Below are positions 43,305 to 52,017 of a stretch of DNA of 64,000 bases, one piece after another. The stretch's first letter is position 1; each line of letters opens with the position of its first letter. The notes under the pieces are model-generated. The model was not told the origin of the DNA. It ran no database searches and saw only the letters and a list, made by a program, of their open reading frames with translations. The position numbers and the translations under genes are program-made. Source of the DNA: Phenylobacterium koreense (GTDB lineage Bacteria > Pseudomonadota > Alphaproteobacteria > Caulobacterales > Caulobacteraceae); NCBI RefSeq assembly GCF_040545335.1, contig NZ_JBEPLU010000002.1, positions 1-64,000 of the forward strand, given 5' to 3'.

Positions 43305-43523
43305 TCGACGCCGTACGCGCAAGCCGCGCCGGACGAAGAGGCGCGGACCATATGCGGGCGACCTTCCCGGAGCAAGAGCGCCGCCGAAGCTTTCAACAGG
43401 CTGGAACCGCTCATCTTCGACGTCGTTCTAGGCCGGCAGTCAGCCCGGCCAAATCCCCGGTCGGTGTTGCGAAGGCCTCGCCCGGCCCGCGGAAGCCGGG
43501 TGAGGCCAGATCGCCTTTGGTCG

Positions 43524-43673
43524 TCAGCCGGCGCCGATGATTCCCAGGAAGGTCGGGATCGCGACTCCGAAGTAGAGGCCCGTGAAAGCAAGCAACGCAA
43601 ACAACAGGAAATAGTAGCCGGCGCCGCGGCGATCGCTTCGCCTGGTCTCATGCTCTGTGGTGTGGGTGGCCAT
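43524..43673 (-). CDS. Small single-pass membrane protein
   Basis: 49 residues from ATG 43673 (GGGAAG seven bases upstream). A polar, His/Arg-rich start (MATHTTEHETRRSDRRG) precedes a hydrophobic helix (YYFLLFALLAFTGLYFGVAI, then PTFLGIIGAG). It resembles small respiratory-complex or transporter accessory peptides in size only. Reading frame, ribosome site and amphipathic layout suggest a real gene; function unknown. Confidence 0.6.
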   Translation of the reverse strand: MATHTTEHETRRSDRRGAGYYFLLFALLAFTGLYFGVAIPTFLGIIGAG

Positions 43674-43835
43674 GTTTCTTCCCGTCTCTTTGCCCGCGGC
43701 TCTGTGTGATTGGCCGCTTTTGCGCCTGACAGCATGATCCCAGGAGGCGTCCCTCGTCCAGGGCCAGCTTAGGGGATCGCGGCTTCAGAAAAACTATATT
43801 GGCCATAGGGTCAATGGGGATTAGCTGAACCCATT

Positions 43836-43867
43836 CGCCGAGACGCAGCGATCCGCTCGTCTCGGCG
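43836..43867 (+). promoter_or_regulatory. Leader hairpin upstream of cysT
   Basis: A perfect 10-bp stem, CGCCGAGACG (43836-43845) and CGTCTCGGCG (43858-43867), is followed by TTTAT and lies 29 nt before the cysT ATG. It could terminate upstream transcription or act as an attenuator for the sulfate permease operon. No riboswitch pattern was recognised. Confidence 0.55.
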
Positions 43868-43896
43868 TTTATGCGTCTGCAACCGGGGCCGTGGAC

Positions 43897-44760
43897 ATGA
43901 GCGCGACCTTACCGATCGACAAAGTCGCGGCGCGCCGGCCCTTGATCCGTCGCCGCTCGGCGATTCCCGGCTTCTCGCTGACCATGGGGATCACGCTGGC
44001 GATCCTGTCGCTGATCGTCCTCATCCCGCTCAGCGCGGTGGCGGTGAAGGCGGCGGACCAGTCGTTCGCAGAGTTCCTGAAAGCCGCGTTCAACGAGCGG
44101 GCGCTGACGGCCTATCGGCTGTCGTTCGGGGCGGCCCTGATCGCCGGGATCGTCAACGCCGTGTTCGGGGCGCTGACCGCCTGGGCCCTGGTCCGCTACC
44201 GGTTCCCGCTCAAGAGCCTGGTCAACGGGATCATCGACCTGCCGTTCGCCCTGCCGACGGCGGTGGCCGGCATCGCCCTGGCGACGCTCTATGCGCCCAA
44301 CGGCTGGATCGGCGCGCTCTTCGCCCCGGCCGGGATCAAGATCGCCTATACGCCGCTCGGGGTGATCGTGGCCCTGACCTTCATCGGCCTGCCGTTCGTG
44401 GTCCGCACCCTGGAGCCGGTGATGCGCGACCTCTCCTCGGACGTCGAGGAGGCCGCCGCCAGCCTGGGCGCCACCCGTCTCGACACCATCGTCCGGGTGA
44501 TCCTTCCCGCCCTCGCGCCCGCCTGGCTCACCGGCTTCGCCCTGGCCTTCGCCCGAGCGGTCGGCGAGTACGGCTCGGTGATCTTCATCGCCGGCAACAT
44601 GCCCTACAAGTCCGAGATCGCGCCCCTGCTGATCATCATCGAGCTCGAGCAGTACGACTACGCCGGCGCCGCCACGATCGCGGTCGTCATGCTGGCGGTC
44701 TCGTTCCTGATGCTGTTCGTCATCAACGCCGTCCAGGCCTGGTCGCGGAGGTTCTCGTGA
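43897..44760 (+). CDS. cysT: Sulfate/thiosulfate ABC transporter permease CysT
   Basis: 287 residues from ATG 43897 (GTG at 43891 would add two). Six membrane segments and the ABC permease EAA loop, [20 protein letters not shown], which docks the ATPase. [20 protein letters not shown] and [20 protein letters not shown] are characteristic CysT blocks. With CysW it forms the inner-membrane channel importing sulfate or thiosulfate for cysteine synthesis. First gene of cysTWA; no sulfate-binding protein gene is adjacent, only a tRNA and a small ORF. Confidence 0.95.
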   Translation: MSATLPIDKVAARRPLIRRRSAIPGFSLTMGITLAILSLIVLIPLSAVAVKAADQSFAEFLKAAFNERALTAYRLSFGAALIAGIVNAVFGALTAWALVRYRFPLKSLVNGIIDLPFALPTAVAGIALATLYAPNGWIGALFAPAGIKIAYTPLGVIVALTFIGLPFVVRTLEPVMRDLSSDVEEAAASLGATRLDTIVRVILPALAPAWLTGFALAFARAVGEYGSVIFIAGNMPYKSEIAPLLIIIELEQYDYAGAATIAVVMLAVSFLMLFVINAVQAWSRRFS

Positions 44761-45599
44761 GCGGCGCGCGCCATCCCACCGACGATCCGCGATGGGCCAA
44801 GGCCCTGGTCCTGGCGCTGGTCGCAGCGTTCCTGGCCGGCGTGCTGGTCCTGCCGCTGGTCTCGGTGTTCTTCGAAGCGCTGCGGAAGGGCTTGCCCGCC
44901 GCGCTGGAGGCGATCGCCTCAGAGGACGCCAGGGCGGCGATCCGGCTGACCCTGCTCACCGCGGCGATCACCGTGCCGTTCAACGTGGTGTTCGGGATCT
45001 GCGCCTCCTGGGCCGTGGCCAAATACGAGTTCCCCTTCAAGCCGTTCCTGATCACCCTGATCGACCTGCCGTTCTCGGTGTCGCCGGTGGTCGCCGGCCT
45101 GATCTACGTGCTGGTCTTCGGGGCTCAGGGCTGGTTTGGCCCCTGGCTGCTGGATCACGACATCAAGATCATCTTCGCCGTTCCGGGCATCGTCCTGGCG
45201 ACGATCTTCGTGACCTTCCCGTTCGTCGCCCGGGAGCTCATCCCGCTCATGCAGGAGCAGGGCGCCGACGAGGAGGAGGCGGCCGTCTCCATGGGCGCCT
45301 CGGGCCTGCGCACCTTCTGGGCCGTCACCGCGCCGAACATCCGCTGGGGCCTGCTGTACGGCGTCCTGCTCTGCAACGCCCGCGCCATGGGCGAGTTCGG
45401 GGCCGTGTCGGTGGTGTCGGGCCATATCCGCGGCTTGACCAACACCATGCCGCTGCACGTCGAGATCCTTTACAACGAGTACGATTTCGTAGGCGCCTTC
45501 GCCGTGGCGGCATTGCTCTGCTTCCTGGCGGTCGTCACCCTGGTCCTGAAGACCGTGCTCGAGTTCATCCAGCCGCAGACGCGGCCCGGCGGCCATTGA
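44757..45599 (+). CDS. cysW: Sulfate/thiosulfate ABC transporter permease CysW
   Basis: 280 residues from GTG 44757 (GTGA overlap with cysT). Six membrane segments, with [20 protein letters not shown], the EAA loop [20 protein letters not shown], and [20 protein letters not shown], then [15 protein letters not shown], as in CysW. It partners CysT in the permease. Translational coupling should keep the subunits equimolar. Confidence 0.95.
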   Translation: MSGARHPTDDPRWAKALVLALVAAFLAGVLVLPLVSVFFEALRKGLPAALEAIASEDARAAIRLTLLTAAITVPFNVVFGICASWAVAKYEFPFKPFLITLIDLPFSVSPVVAGLIYVLVFGAQGWFGPWLLDHDIKIIFAVPGIVLATIFVTFPFVARELIPLMQEQGADEEEAAVSMGASGLRTFWAVTAPNIRWGLLYGVLLCNARAMGEFGAVSVVSGHIRGLTNTMPLHVEILYNEYDFVGAFAVAALLCFLAVVTLVLKTVLEFIQPQTRPGGH

Positions 45600-45615
45600 T
45601 CAAGAGACGCCCTGC

Positions 45616-46644
45616 ATGACGATTTCCATCCGCTCGGTGGAGAAGACCTTCGGCCGCTACCCGGCCCTGAACGGCGTCAGCCTGGAGATCGCCGATGGCG
45701 AGCTGCTGGCGCTGCTCGGTCCCTCGGGTTCGGGCAAGACCACCCTGCTGCGGGTGATCGCCGGACTGGAGTTCCCCGAGAAGGGGCAGGTGCTCTACGG
45801 CGACCAGGACATGACCTTCACCAGCGCCGCCGCGCGGCGGGTGGGTTTCGTCTTCCAGCAGTACGCGCTCTTCCGGCATATGACGGTGGCCAAGAACATC
45901 GCCTTCGGACTGGACGTCAGGAAGGGCGCGGCCAAGCCCTCCAAGCAGCAGATCGCGGGCCGCATCGATGAACTTCTGCGGCTGGTCGAGTTGGACGGAC
46001 TGGGCAAGCGCTATCCGACCCAGCTCTCCGGCGGCCAGCGTCAGCGGGTCGCCCTGGCCCGCGCCTTGGCGGTCAGCCCGAGCGTCCTGCTGCTCGACGA
46101 GCCATTCGGGGCCCTGGACGCCACTGTCCGCAAGTCGCTGCGCAAGGAGCTTCGGCGCATCCACGACGCCACCGGCGTGACCACCATCTTCGTCACCCAC
46201 GACCAGGAAGAGGCGCTGGAGCTCGCCGACCGGGTGGCGATTCTGAACCAGGGGGCGATCGAGCAGGTGGGGCCGCCTTCCGAGGTGCATGACAATCCGG
46301 CCGGGCCGTTCGTGGCCGGGTTCGTGGGCGAGTCCAACCGCCTGGAAGGGAAGGTGCAGGCCGGCCGGTTCAGGAGCGGCGTCGTGGAGCTGGACGCCGC
46401 CGGGGTGCGCGACGGCAAGGCGGTCGCGTTCATCCGGCCGCATGAATTCAAGCTCGCGCCGCAAGCCGGTCTCGCCGTCGTCGCCAAACACATCTCCGCG
46501 CAAGGGGCGATCCTCCGCATCGACGCGGCGACCGCCGATGGCCAGCGCGTCGAAGCCGCCTTCGCCCGGCAGGGCGCGGGCGACATCCGCCCCGGCGCCC
46601 AGCTTGGCCTCGATGTCGTACGGGCCTATGTCTTCCCGGCCTGA
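45616..46644 (+). CDS. cysA: Sulfate/thiosulfate ABC transporter ATPase CysA
   Basis: 342 residues, 16 nt after cysW. Walker [13 protein letters not shown]-loop [13 protein letters not shown], signature [15 protein letters not shown], Walker [13 protein letters not shown] and the switch His in [14 protein letters not shown]. The C-terminal 100 residues form a TOBE-type regulatory domain ([11 protein letters not shown]). It powers CysTW. Convergent with the transglutaminase-like gene 4 nt away. Confidence 0.96.
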   Translation: MTISIRSVEKTFGRYPALNGVSLEIADGELLALLGPSGSGKTTLLRVIAGLEFPEKGQVLYGDQDMTFTSAAARRVGFVFQQYALFRHMTVAKNIAFGLDVRKGAAKPSKQQIAGRIDELLRLVELDGLGKRYPTQLSGGQRQRVALARALAVSPSVLLLDEPFGALDATVRKSLRKELRRIHDATGVTTIFVTHDQEEALELADRVAILNQGAIEQVGPPSEVHDNPAGPFVAGFVGESNRLEGKVQAGRFRSGVVELDAAGVRDGKAVAFIRPHEFKLAPQAGLAVVAKHISAQGAILRIDAATADGQRVEAAFARQGAGDIRPGAQLGLDVVRAYVFPA

Positions 46645-46647
46645 AGC

Positions 46648-47613
46648 CTATTGCTGCTGCTGGTCGTAGGCCAGAGCGCCGACCTGCCGGCGCCGTCCGG
46701 CCCTTGAGAAGGAAGGCTGGGCGATGCGGATGAACTCCGGTTCGGTCACGGCGGCCCGTGCCTGGCGCACCGAAACCCCGACCGCAAGCTGGCTCTCGGC
46801 CTCGCCCTTGTAGACGCCCCGCGAGGGCGGCACGTCGTTGTAGTCGCGTCCGATGGCCGCTGCGATGTGACGCTCGCCGGCGAACATGTTGTTGGTCGGG
46901 TCGACGCCGACCCAGCGCAGCGAGGGCAGGAACACCTCGACCCAGGCGTGGGTGGCGTCCGGGTCCGAGCGGTCCCCGGCCTGGCGATCGGTGAACAGAT
47001 AGCCGGAGACATAGCGCGCCGGCACGCCCCAGCTCCTGCAGATCGCGATCATGATGTGCGCGAAGTCCTGGCACACCCCCCGGCCCGCCGCGAGCGCCAG
47101 GTCGATCGGGCTGTCGGCGTGGGTGACGCCCGTCTGGTATTCGAAGGACGAGTAGATCGTCTCGGCCAGCAGCCGCATGGCCGTCAGCGGGTCACGCCGA
47201 CGGAGTTCATGCAGCTCGTGGCGCGCTTCGTAGGCCTTCAGCGCCTCGGTCTCGAGCGCGAAGCCGTGGTGGGTCAGGAAGTCGAAGTTCTCGCCGCGCA
47301 CGAAGTCGCTGCGCAGCCGGTCCCATTCCCCCTGGTCCAGGGCGTCCGGCATCGGCGGCCGCGCTTGGGTCTCCACAGCCGAGGTCGCCACGATCCGCAG
47401 GCCGTCGTGCGGCTGGGGCACGTCGAAATGATAGACCGCGTTGCCGAACGGGTCGGCGTAGGAGAAGAGCTGCGCGGCCGGTTCGACGTCGAGGTCGAAC
47501 GAGACCAACCGTTGGCCCGCAGCCTTCTGAGGCTGCATCCAGACCTCCATCACGCTTTCGCGGACCGGTTCGGCGTAGTGGTATTGGGTGACGTGACGGA
47601 CTTCGAGCAGCAA
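46648..47613 (-). CDS. Transglutaminase-like cysteine protease
   Basis: 321 residues from TTG 47613 (AGGA upstream), with MLLEVRHVTQYHYAEPVRES, the N-terminal beta domain of this group. The papain-like triad is visible: Cys in GRGVCQDFAHIMIAICRSWG, His in DATHAWVEVFLPSLRW, and Asp in GVDPTNNMF. No signal peptide, so it is probably cytoplasmic. It is the third gene of an operon with an ATP-grasp and an alpha-E protein, a conserved trio thought to make and process a peptide or isopeptide. Substrate unknown. Confidence 0.88.
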   Translation of the reverse strand: MLLEVRHVTQYHYAEPVRESVMEVWMQPQKAAGQRLVSFDLDVEPAAQLFSYADPFGNAVYHFDVPQPHDGLRIVATSAVETQARPPMPDALDQGEWDRLRSDFVRGENFDFLTHHGFALETEALKAYEARHELHELRRRDPLTAMRLLAETIYSSFEYQTGVTHADSPIDLALAAGRGVCQDFAHIMIAICRSWGVPARYVSGYLFTDRQAGDRSDPDATHAWVEVFLPSLRWVGVDPTNNMFAGERHIAAAIGRDYNDVPPSRGVYKGEAESQLAVGVSVRQARAAVTEPEFIRIAQPSFSRAGRRRQVGALAYDQQQQ

Positions 47614-47623
47614 GGGCTTGGTC

Positions 47624-48556
47624 CTAGGCCGAGAGGCGGGTTTCGAGCGGGTAGGCGACGAAGGTGTCGTAGATCGACTGGTGCAGGGCCGCGCAGTCGT
47701 CCAGCACGGCGTCGATGAGGCCTCCGGCGCCGTGCAGCTCGGTCATGTCCGCGTACTGCAGCCGCGCGCGCAGACGGCCGGCCAGCCGGACGGGCAAGGC
47801 GTTCGAGGCGACGCCGGCGTGCCTTGCCGCGATGCCAAGATATTCTTCGATCCGCGCGGTGCAGAACCGCATCGAGCGGGGGAATTCCTCGTCCAGCAGC
47901 AGGAAGTCCAGCACCTTCCCTGGCTGCACGTCGGCGGTGAACCGGCGCAGATAGGGTTCCAGGGCGCAGCTCATGCGCAACGCGCCGACCAGGGCGATAT
48001 GGTCGTCCAGCGGACCCTGGGCGCTGAAGCACACCTTGAGCAGCCGCCCGATCAGTTGCGCCCGTTCGAGGTAGACGCCCAGCATCAGGAAGCCCCAGCC
48101 CTCGCCATGGCTCATGGTCGCATCGGCCGCGCCCTTGAAGAGGTGCAGGTCGGCGATGACCTCGTGCAGGAACGCTCCGGCGTCGTCGTTGAACGTCCTC
48201 GCCGCGTCCGGCGCCGTCACGCGAAGATAGATGAGGTTGAGGCGCTCCCAGGTTTCGGTGGTGATCTGTTCGCGGACCTGTCTGGCGTTCTCGCGCGCCT
48301 GAGCGACCGACGAGGCGATCGAGCCCGGATCCTGCCGATCAAGCGCCAGCGCCAGGGCCAGGCGATAGGGATCGGCGGCAGGAACGCTGTCCTGGTCGCC
48401 CACCGCCGAGAGCACGATGCGGGTGACCTGGCCGGCGCCGTCGGTACGATCGAGGCTGGCGTCGAGCATCACGTCGGATAAGCGGCACATGTGCTCGGCC
48501 CGTTCGACGTAGCGGCCGATCCAGTAAAGGGCGTCTGCGACTCGGGCGAGCATCAT
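47624..48556 (-). CDS. Alpha-E domain protein (DUF403)
   Basis: 310 residues from ATG 48556 (ATGA overlap with the ATP-grasp gene). All-helical protein with the alpha-E start MLARVADALYWIGRYVERAE, and HGEGWGFLMLGVYLERAQLI, where conserved Arg, Tyr, Arg and Glu residues line a cavity. Always found with the neighbouring circularly permuted ATP-grasp and transglutaminase-like genes; role suggested as substrate carrier or co-catalyst but not shown. Lies 10 nt upstream of the protease gene. Confidence 0.88.
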   Translation of the reverse strand: MMLARVADALYWIGRYVERAEHMCRLSDVMLDASLDRTDGAGQVTRIVLSAVGDQDSVPAADPYRLALALALDRQDPGSIASSVAQARENARQVREQITTETWERLNLIYLRVTAPDAARTFNDDAGAFLHEVIADLHLFKGAADATMSHGEGWGFLMLGVYLERAQLIGRLLKVCFSAQGPLDDHIALVGALRMSCALEPYLRRFTADVQPGKVLDFLLLDEEFPRSMRFCTARIEEYLGIAARHAGVASNALPVRLAGRLRARLQYADMTELHGAGGLIDAVLDDCAALHQSIYDTFVAYPLETRLSA

Positions 48557-50049
48557 GGCGCGACCTCCGCGGCTCCGTCGTCGAGCACCCAGGTGTCCTT
48601 GGAGCCGCCGCCTTGGCTTGAATTGACCACCAGCGAGCCCTTGCGCAGCGCCACTCGCGTCAGGGCGCCCGGCGTGACGACGATCTTCTCGCCGGACAGG
48701 ATGAAGGGCCGCAGGTCGACGTGCCGCGGCTCGATCCGGCCGTCCACGAGACATGGCGCGGTCGAGAGTTGGATTGTCGGCTGGGCGACGTAATTGGCGG
48801 GATCGGCCTGCAGGGCCAGGGCGAACGCCTCGCGCTCGGCGCGGCTGGCATGCGGTCCGACCAGCATCCCATAGCCCCCCGAGGCGCCGACCGCCTTGAC
48901 CACCAGCTTGTCGAGATTGGCGAGAACATGGGAGAGCTGGCTCGGCTCGCGGCAGAGATAGGTCTCGACATTGGGCAGGATCGTGTCTTCGCCCAGGTAG
49001 TAGCGGACGATCTCCGGGACATAGGCGTAGATCGCCTTGTCGTCGGCCACGCCGGTGCCGGGGGCGTTGCAGATCACCACATTGCCCGCCCGGTAGGCGT
49101 TGAAGAGCCCCGCGGCCCCGAGCCCCGAATCCCGCCGGAAGGTGAGGGGATCGATGAAGTCGTCGTCCACCCGCCGATAGATCACGTCGATGCGCCGCAG
49201 GCCGGTGGTGGTGCGCATGTAGACGAGGTTGTCGTGGACCACGAGGTCGCGGCCCTCGACCAGCGGGCACCCCATCAGCCGCGCCAGATAGGCGTGCTCA
49301 TAATAGGCCGAGTTGTAGACGCCCGGCGTCAGCACCACGATCTGCGGGTTCGGGCGCCAGTCGGCGGCCATGCTCTTGAGGGTGGCCAGCAGCAGGTCCG
49401 GATAGCGGTCGATCGGCCGGACCCTGGCCTCCCGGAACGAACTAGGGAAGGTGCGCCGCGAGGCCTCCCGGTTGGCCAGCATGTAGGAGACCCCGGAGGG
49501 GACCCGCAGATTGTCCTCCAGCACTGCGAACTCGCCGTCCGGCTGGCGGATGAGGTCCGAGCCGCAGACATTGGCGTAGGCCTGATGCGGGACATAGAGG
49601 TTCTGCATCTCGCGGCGATAGGACGGCGCGCCCAGCACGAGTTCGCGCGGTACGATCCCGTCCATCAGGATCTGCTGGGGTCCGTAGATGTCGGCGAGGA
49701 ACATGTTCAGCGCCCGCAAGCGCTGGGTCAGGCCCGCCTCGATCCGCCCCCATTCGGCGCCGGGAATGATCCGCGGCAGCACGTCGGTGGGGATGATCCG
49801 CTCGGTCGAGCTCTCGCCGCCATAGACCGTGAAGGTTATGCCCTGCAGCAGGAAAAAGCGCTCGAGGGTCTTCTGCCGCTCCGACATCTCGGCCTGGCTC
49901 AGGGCAGAGATCCGCTGGTGCAGCCCAGCATAGTGGCCGCGCGTCTCGCCCAGGGCGGTGAGCATCTCGTCATAGGGTGTCGGCCAGGTGGCGGCCGGGA
50001 TGTCCTGCGCGTCGTGCTCATGCGCTATCGTCACGCCGTGCTTCTCCAC
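48553..50049 (-). CDS. Circularly permuted ATP-grasp protein (COG2308)
   Basis: 498 residues from GTG 50049 (GTG 50034 is an alternative). Family blocks include FFLLQGITFTVYGGESSTER, IIPRIIPGAEWGRIEAGLTQ-like text, EFAVLEDNLRVPSGVSYMLA, VVLTPGVYNSAYYEHAYLAR, VIYRRVDDDFIDPLTFRRDS, and VVKAVGASGGYGMLVGPHAS (nucleotide loop). The Glu-Asn-Arg and Lys residues expected for ATP and metal binding are present. It is a predicted amide/peptide ligase. First gene of the three-gene operon; divergent from tamA. Confidence 0.9.
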   Translation of the reverse strand: MEKHGVTIAHEHDAQDIPAATWPTPYDEMLTALGETRGHYAGLHQRISALSQAEMSERQKTLERFFLLQGITFTVYGGESSTERIIPTDVLPRIIPGAEWGRIEAGLTQRLRALNMFLADIYGPQQILMDGIVPRELVLGAPSYRREMQNLYVPHQAYANVCGSDLIRQPDGEFAVLEDNLRVPSGVSYMLANREASRRTFPSSFREARVRPIDRYPDLLLATLKSMAADWRPNPQIVVLTPGVYNSAYYEHAYLARLMGCPLVEGRDLVVHDNLVYMRTTTGLRRIDVIYRRVDDDFIDPLTFRRDSGLGAAGLFNAYRAGNVVICNAPGTGVADDKAIYAYVPEIVRYYLGEDTILPNVETYLCREPSQLSHVLANLDKLVVKAVGASGGYGMLVGPHASRAEREAFALALQADPANYVAQPTIQLSTAPCLVDGRIEPRHVDLRPFILSGEKIVVTPGALTRVALRKGSLVVNSSQGGGSKDTWVLDDGAAEVAP

Positions 50050-50229
50050 CGGATTACCCTGCGGCGCCCACTCTGAGCTCAGGAAACCCCGTGGGCAACG
50101 GGGGCGGCCGGTGTCGCGCGCGCTCGTTGTGTAAACTCCTGCAAATTGTGCCGTATGGCGTGCGGTTTCGAGGAACGCCGGTGGGTGACAGGTCCAGCCG
50201 ACGCAAGCTACACCCGTCCATGGGGCGCG

Positions 50230-52017
50230 ATGGGAAGGATTGGCGTGGCACGTTTAGTCGTCGCGGTCGCCGCCTCGGCGGTCATATGTTCGGGTGCTGC
50301 GCACGCCGAAGCCCCGCGAGCGAAGATCGAGGGCGAGATGGACTCCGCCCTGCGCGAAGCGATCCAACGCGCCGTGGGCGAGACCGACAGGCCGATCTCG
50401 AACCGGTTCGAAGCGCGTCGCCGGGCTCGCACCGCCGGCGAGGACGCCATCGCGGTGCTTCGCTCCGAGGGCTATTACGGCAACGAGGTCGAGGCGGACG
50501 TCGGCGACACCGACCCGCCGACCGCGATCGTGCGCATCACGCCGGGTCCGCGCTTCACCATTTCCGATCCCTCGATCGAATGGATCGATCCGGCGCCGTA
50601 TGAGGCCGTGCGGCAGGCCGGCGAGGCTGTCATGGGCCTGGCGATCGGGGCGCCCGGCCGGGCGCTGGACGTCGTGAGCGCCGAGGGGCGCATCATCGCC
50701 GCCGTCCAGAAGCGCGGCTACGCCGACGCCGCCCCCGCTCCTAGGGAGGTTATCGTCGACCATGCCGACCAGACGGTCCGCCCGACCTACAAGATCATCG
50801 CCGGCAAGTTGGTGCTCCTCGACGGCCTGAAGGTCACCACCGATGGCCGCAGCCGTATCCCCTGGATCGTGGGGCTTGCACCCTGGAAGCCTGGCGACGT
50901 CTACGATCCGGAGGACGTCGGCGAACTCGAGCGGCGGCTGCTGGACACCGGCGTCTACGATTCCGTCACCGTCGGCCTGGCCCCCATAGAAGACACCACC
51001 GCCGAAGGGCTGCGGCCGGTCTTGGTCAGCCTCTCCGACCGCAAGCCGCGGACGATCGAACTTTCGGGCAGCTACTCGACGACCGAGGGTGTCGGCGCCG
51101 GGGCGCGCTGGACCCGCTATAACGTGCTGGGCCGGGCCGACACCCTGGCGGTCGTCGGCCAGGTGGCGCAGATCGACAGTCACCTCGGCGTCGAGCTCAC
51201 CTTGCCGCATTGGCGGCGCCCGCAGCAGACCTTCAAGACCGGCGGCAGCCTCTACCGAAGAAACACCGACGCCTACGACGAAACCGGCTTCGGCGTCCGC
51301 GCGGACGTCCAGCGCCGGTACGGCAAGACCTCCTACATCACGCTTGGCGGGTCAGTGGACTACAGCCAGGTCGATGAGAAGCAGACCGTCCTGGTCAGCT
51401 CCCTGGGAGGCAGCCTCTATACGGTCGCGGGCCTGGCGCTCGCCTATCTGGACCGCTCGGACGACCCCCTCGATCCGAAACGCGGCTGGCGGCTCGAGGT
51501 GCGCGCCGAGCCGACCTATCTGTTCGGCAGCGAGAGCCTTCCATACCTGAAGGCCCAGACTCAGGCCTCCACCTACATCCCCTTCGGGCCCCAGGCGCGG
51601 ACCGTCATCGCCGGCCGGGTCAGAGCCGGGGCCATGTTCGGCGCTACCATTTCGCAGGTTCCTGCTCCCCGGCGCTTCTACGCCGGCGGCGGCGGCTCTG
51701 TGCGCGGCTACGCCTTCCAGGCGATCGGGCCGCGGCTCGAGGACAACACGCCGCAAGGGGGCGTCTCCCTGCTCGAGACCTCGCTTGAACTGCGCCAGAA
51801 GGTAGGCGAGCGCTGGGGCGTCGTCGGCTTCGTCGACGCCGGCGCCGTCGGGACCGACAAGTTCCCGACCGGCGACGACTTCAGCGTCGGCGTCGGCGTG
51901 GGCGTCCGCTACGACCTTGGCTTCGGGCCGATCCGCGCCGACATCGCGTTCCCGCTCGACCAGCGCGAAGGCGATCCGTCGTTCCAGATCTATCTCAGCA
52001 TCGGGCAAAGCTTTTGA
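50230..52017 (+). CDS. tamA: TamA-like outer-membrane assembly barrel
   Basis: 595 residues from ATG 50230; the earlier reading frame start at 50146 adds residues with no signal character. Signal MGRIGVARLVVAVAASAVIC ends at about AHA. POTRA domains span to about residue 285 (RTAGEDAIAVLRSEGYYGNE, GKLVLLDGLKVTTDGRSRIP). The Omp85 beta barrel follows, with YLDRSDDPLDPKRGWRLEVR, the conserved RRFYAGGGGSVRGYAFQAIG (VRGY loop) and a C-terminal strand ending IGQSF (terminal Phe). Inserts or folds outer-membrane proteins together with TamB, encoded next. Confidence 0.93.
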   Translation: MGRIGVARLVVAVAASAVICSGAAHAEAPRAKIEGEMDSALREAIQRAVGETDRPISNRFEARRRARTAGEDAIAVLRSEGYYGNEVEADVGDTDPPTAIVRITPGPRFTISDPSIEWIDPAPYEAVRQAGEAVMGLAIGAPGRALDVVSAEGRIIAAVQKRGYADAAPAPREVIVDHADQTVRPTYKIIAGKLVLLDGLKVTTDGRSRIPWIVGLAPWKPGDVYDPEDVGELERRLLDTGVYDSVTVGLAPIEDTTAEGLRPVLVSLSDRKPRTIELSGSYSTTEGVGAGARWTRYNVLGRADTLAVVGQVAQIDSHLGVELTLPHWRRPQQTFKTGGSLYRRNTDAYDETGFGVRADVQRRYGKTSYITLGGSVDYSQVDEKQTVLVSSLGGSLYTVAGLALAYLDRSDDPLDPKRGWRLEVRAEPTYLFGSESLPYLKAQTQASTYIPFGPQARTVIAGRVRAGAMFGATISQVPAPRRFYAGGGGSVRGYAFQAIGPRLEDNTPQGGVSLLETSLELRQKVGERWGVVGFVDAGAVGTDKFPTGDDFSVGVGVGVRYDLGFGPIRADIAFPLDQREGDPSFQIYLSIGQSF

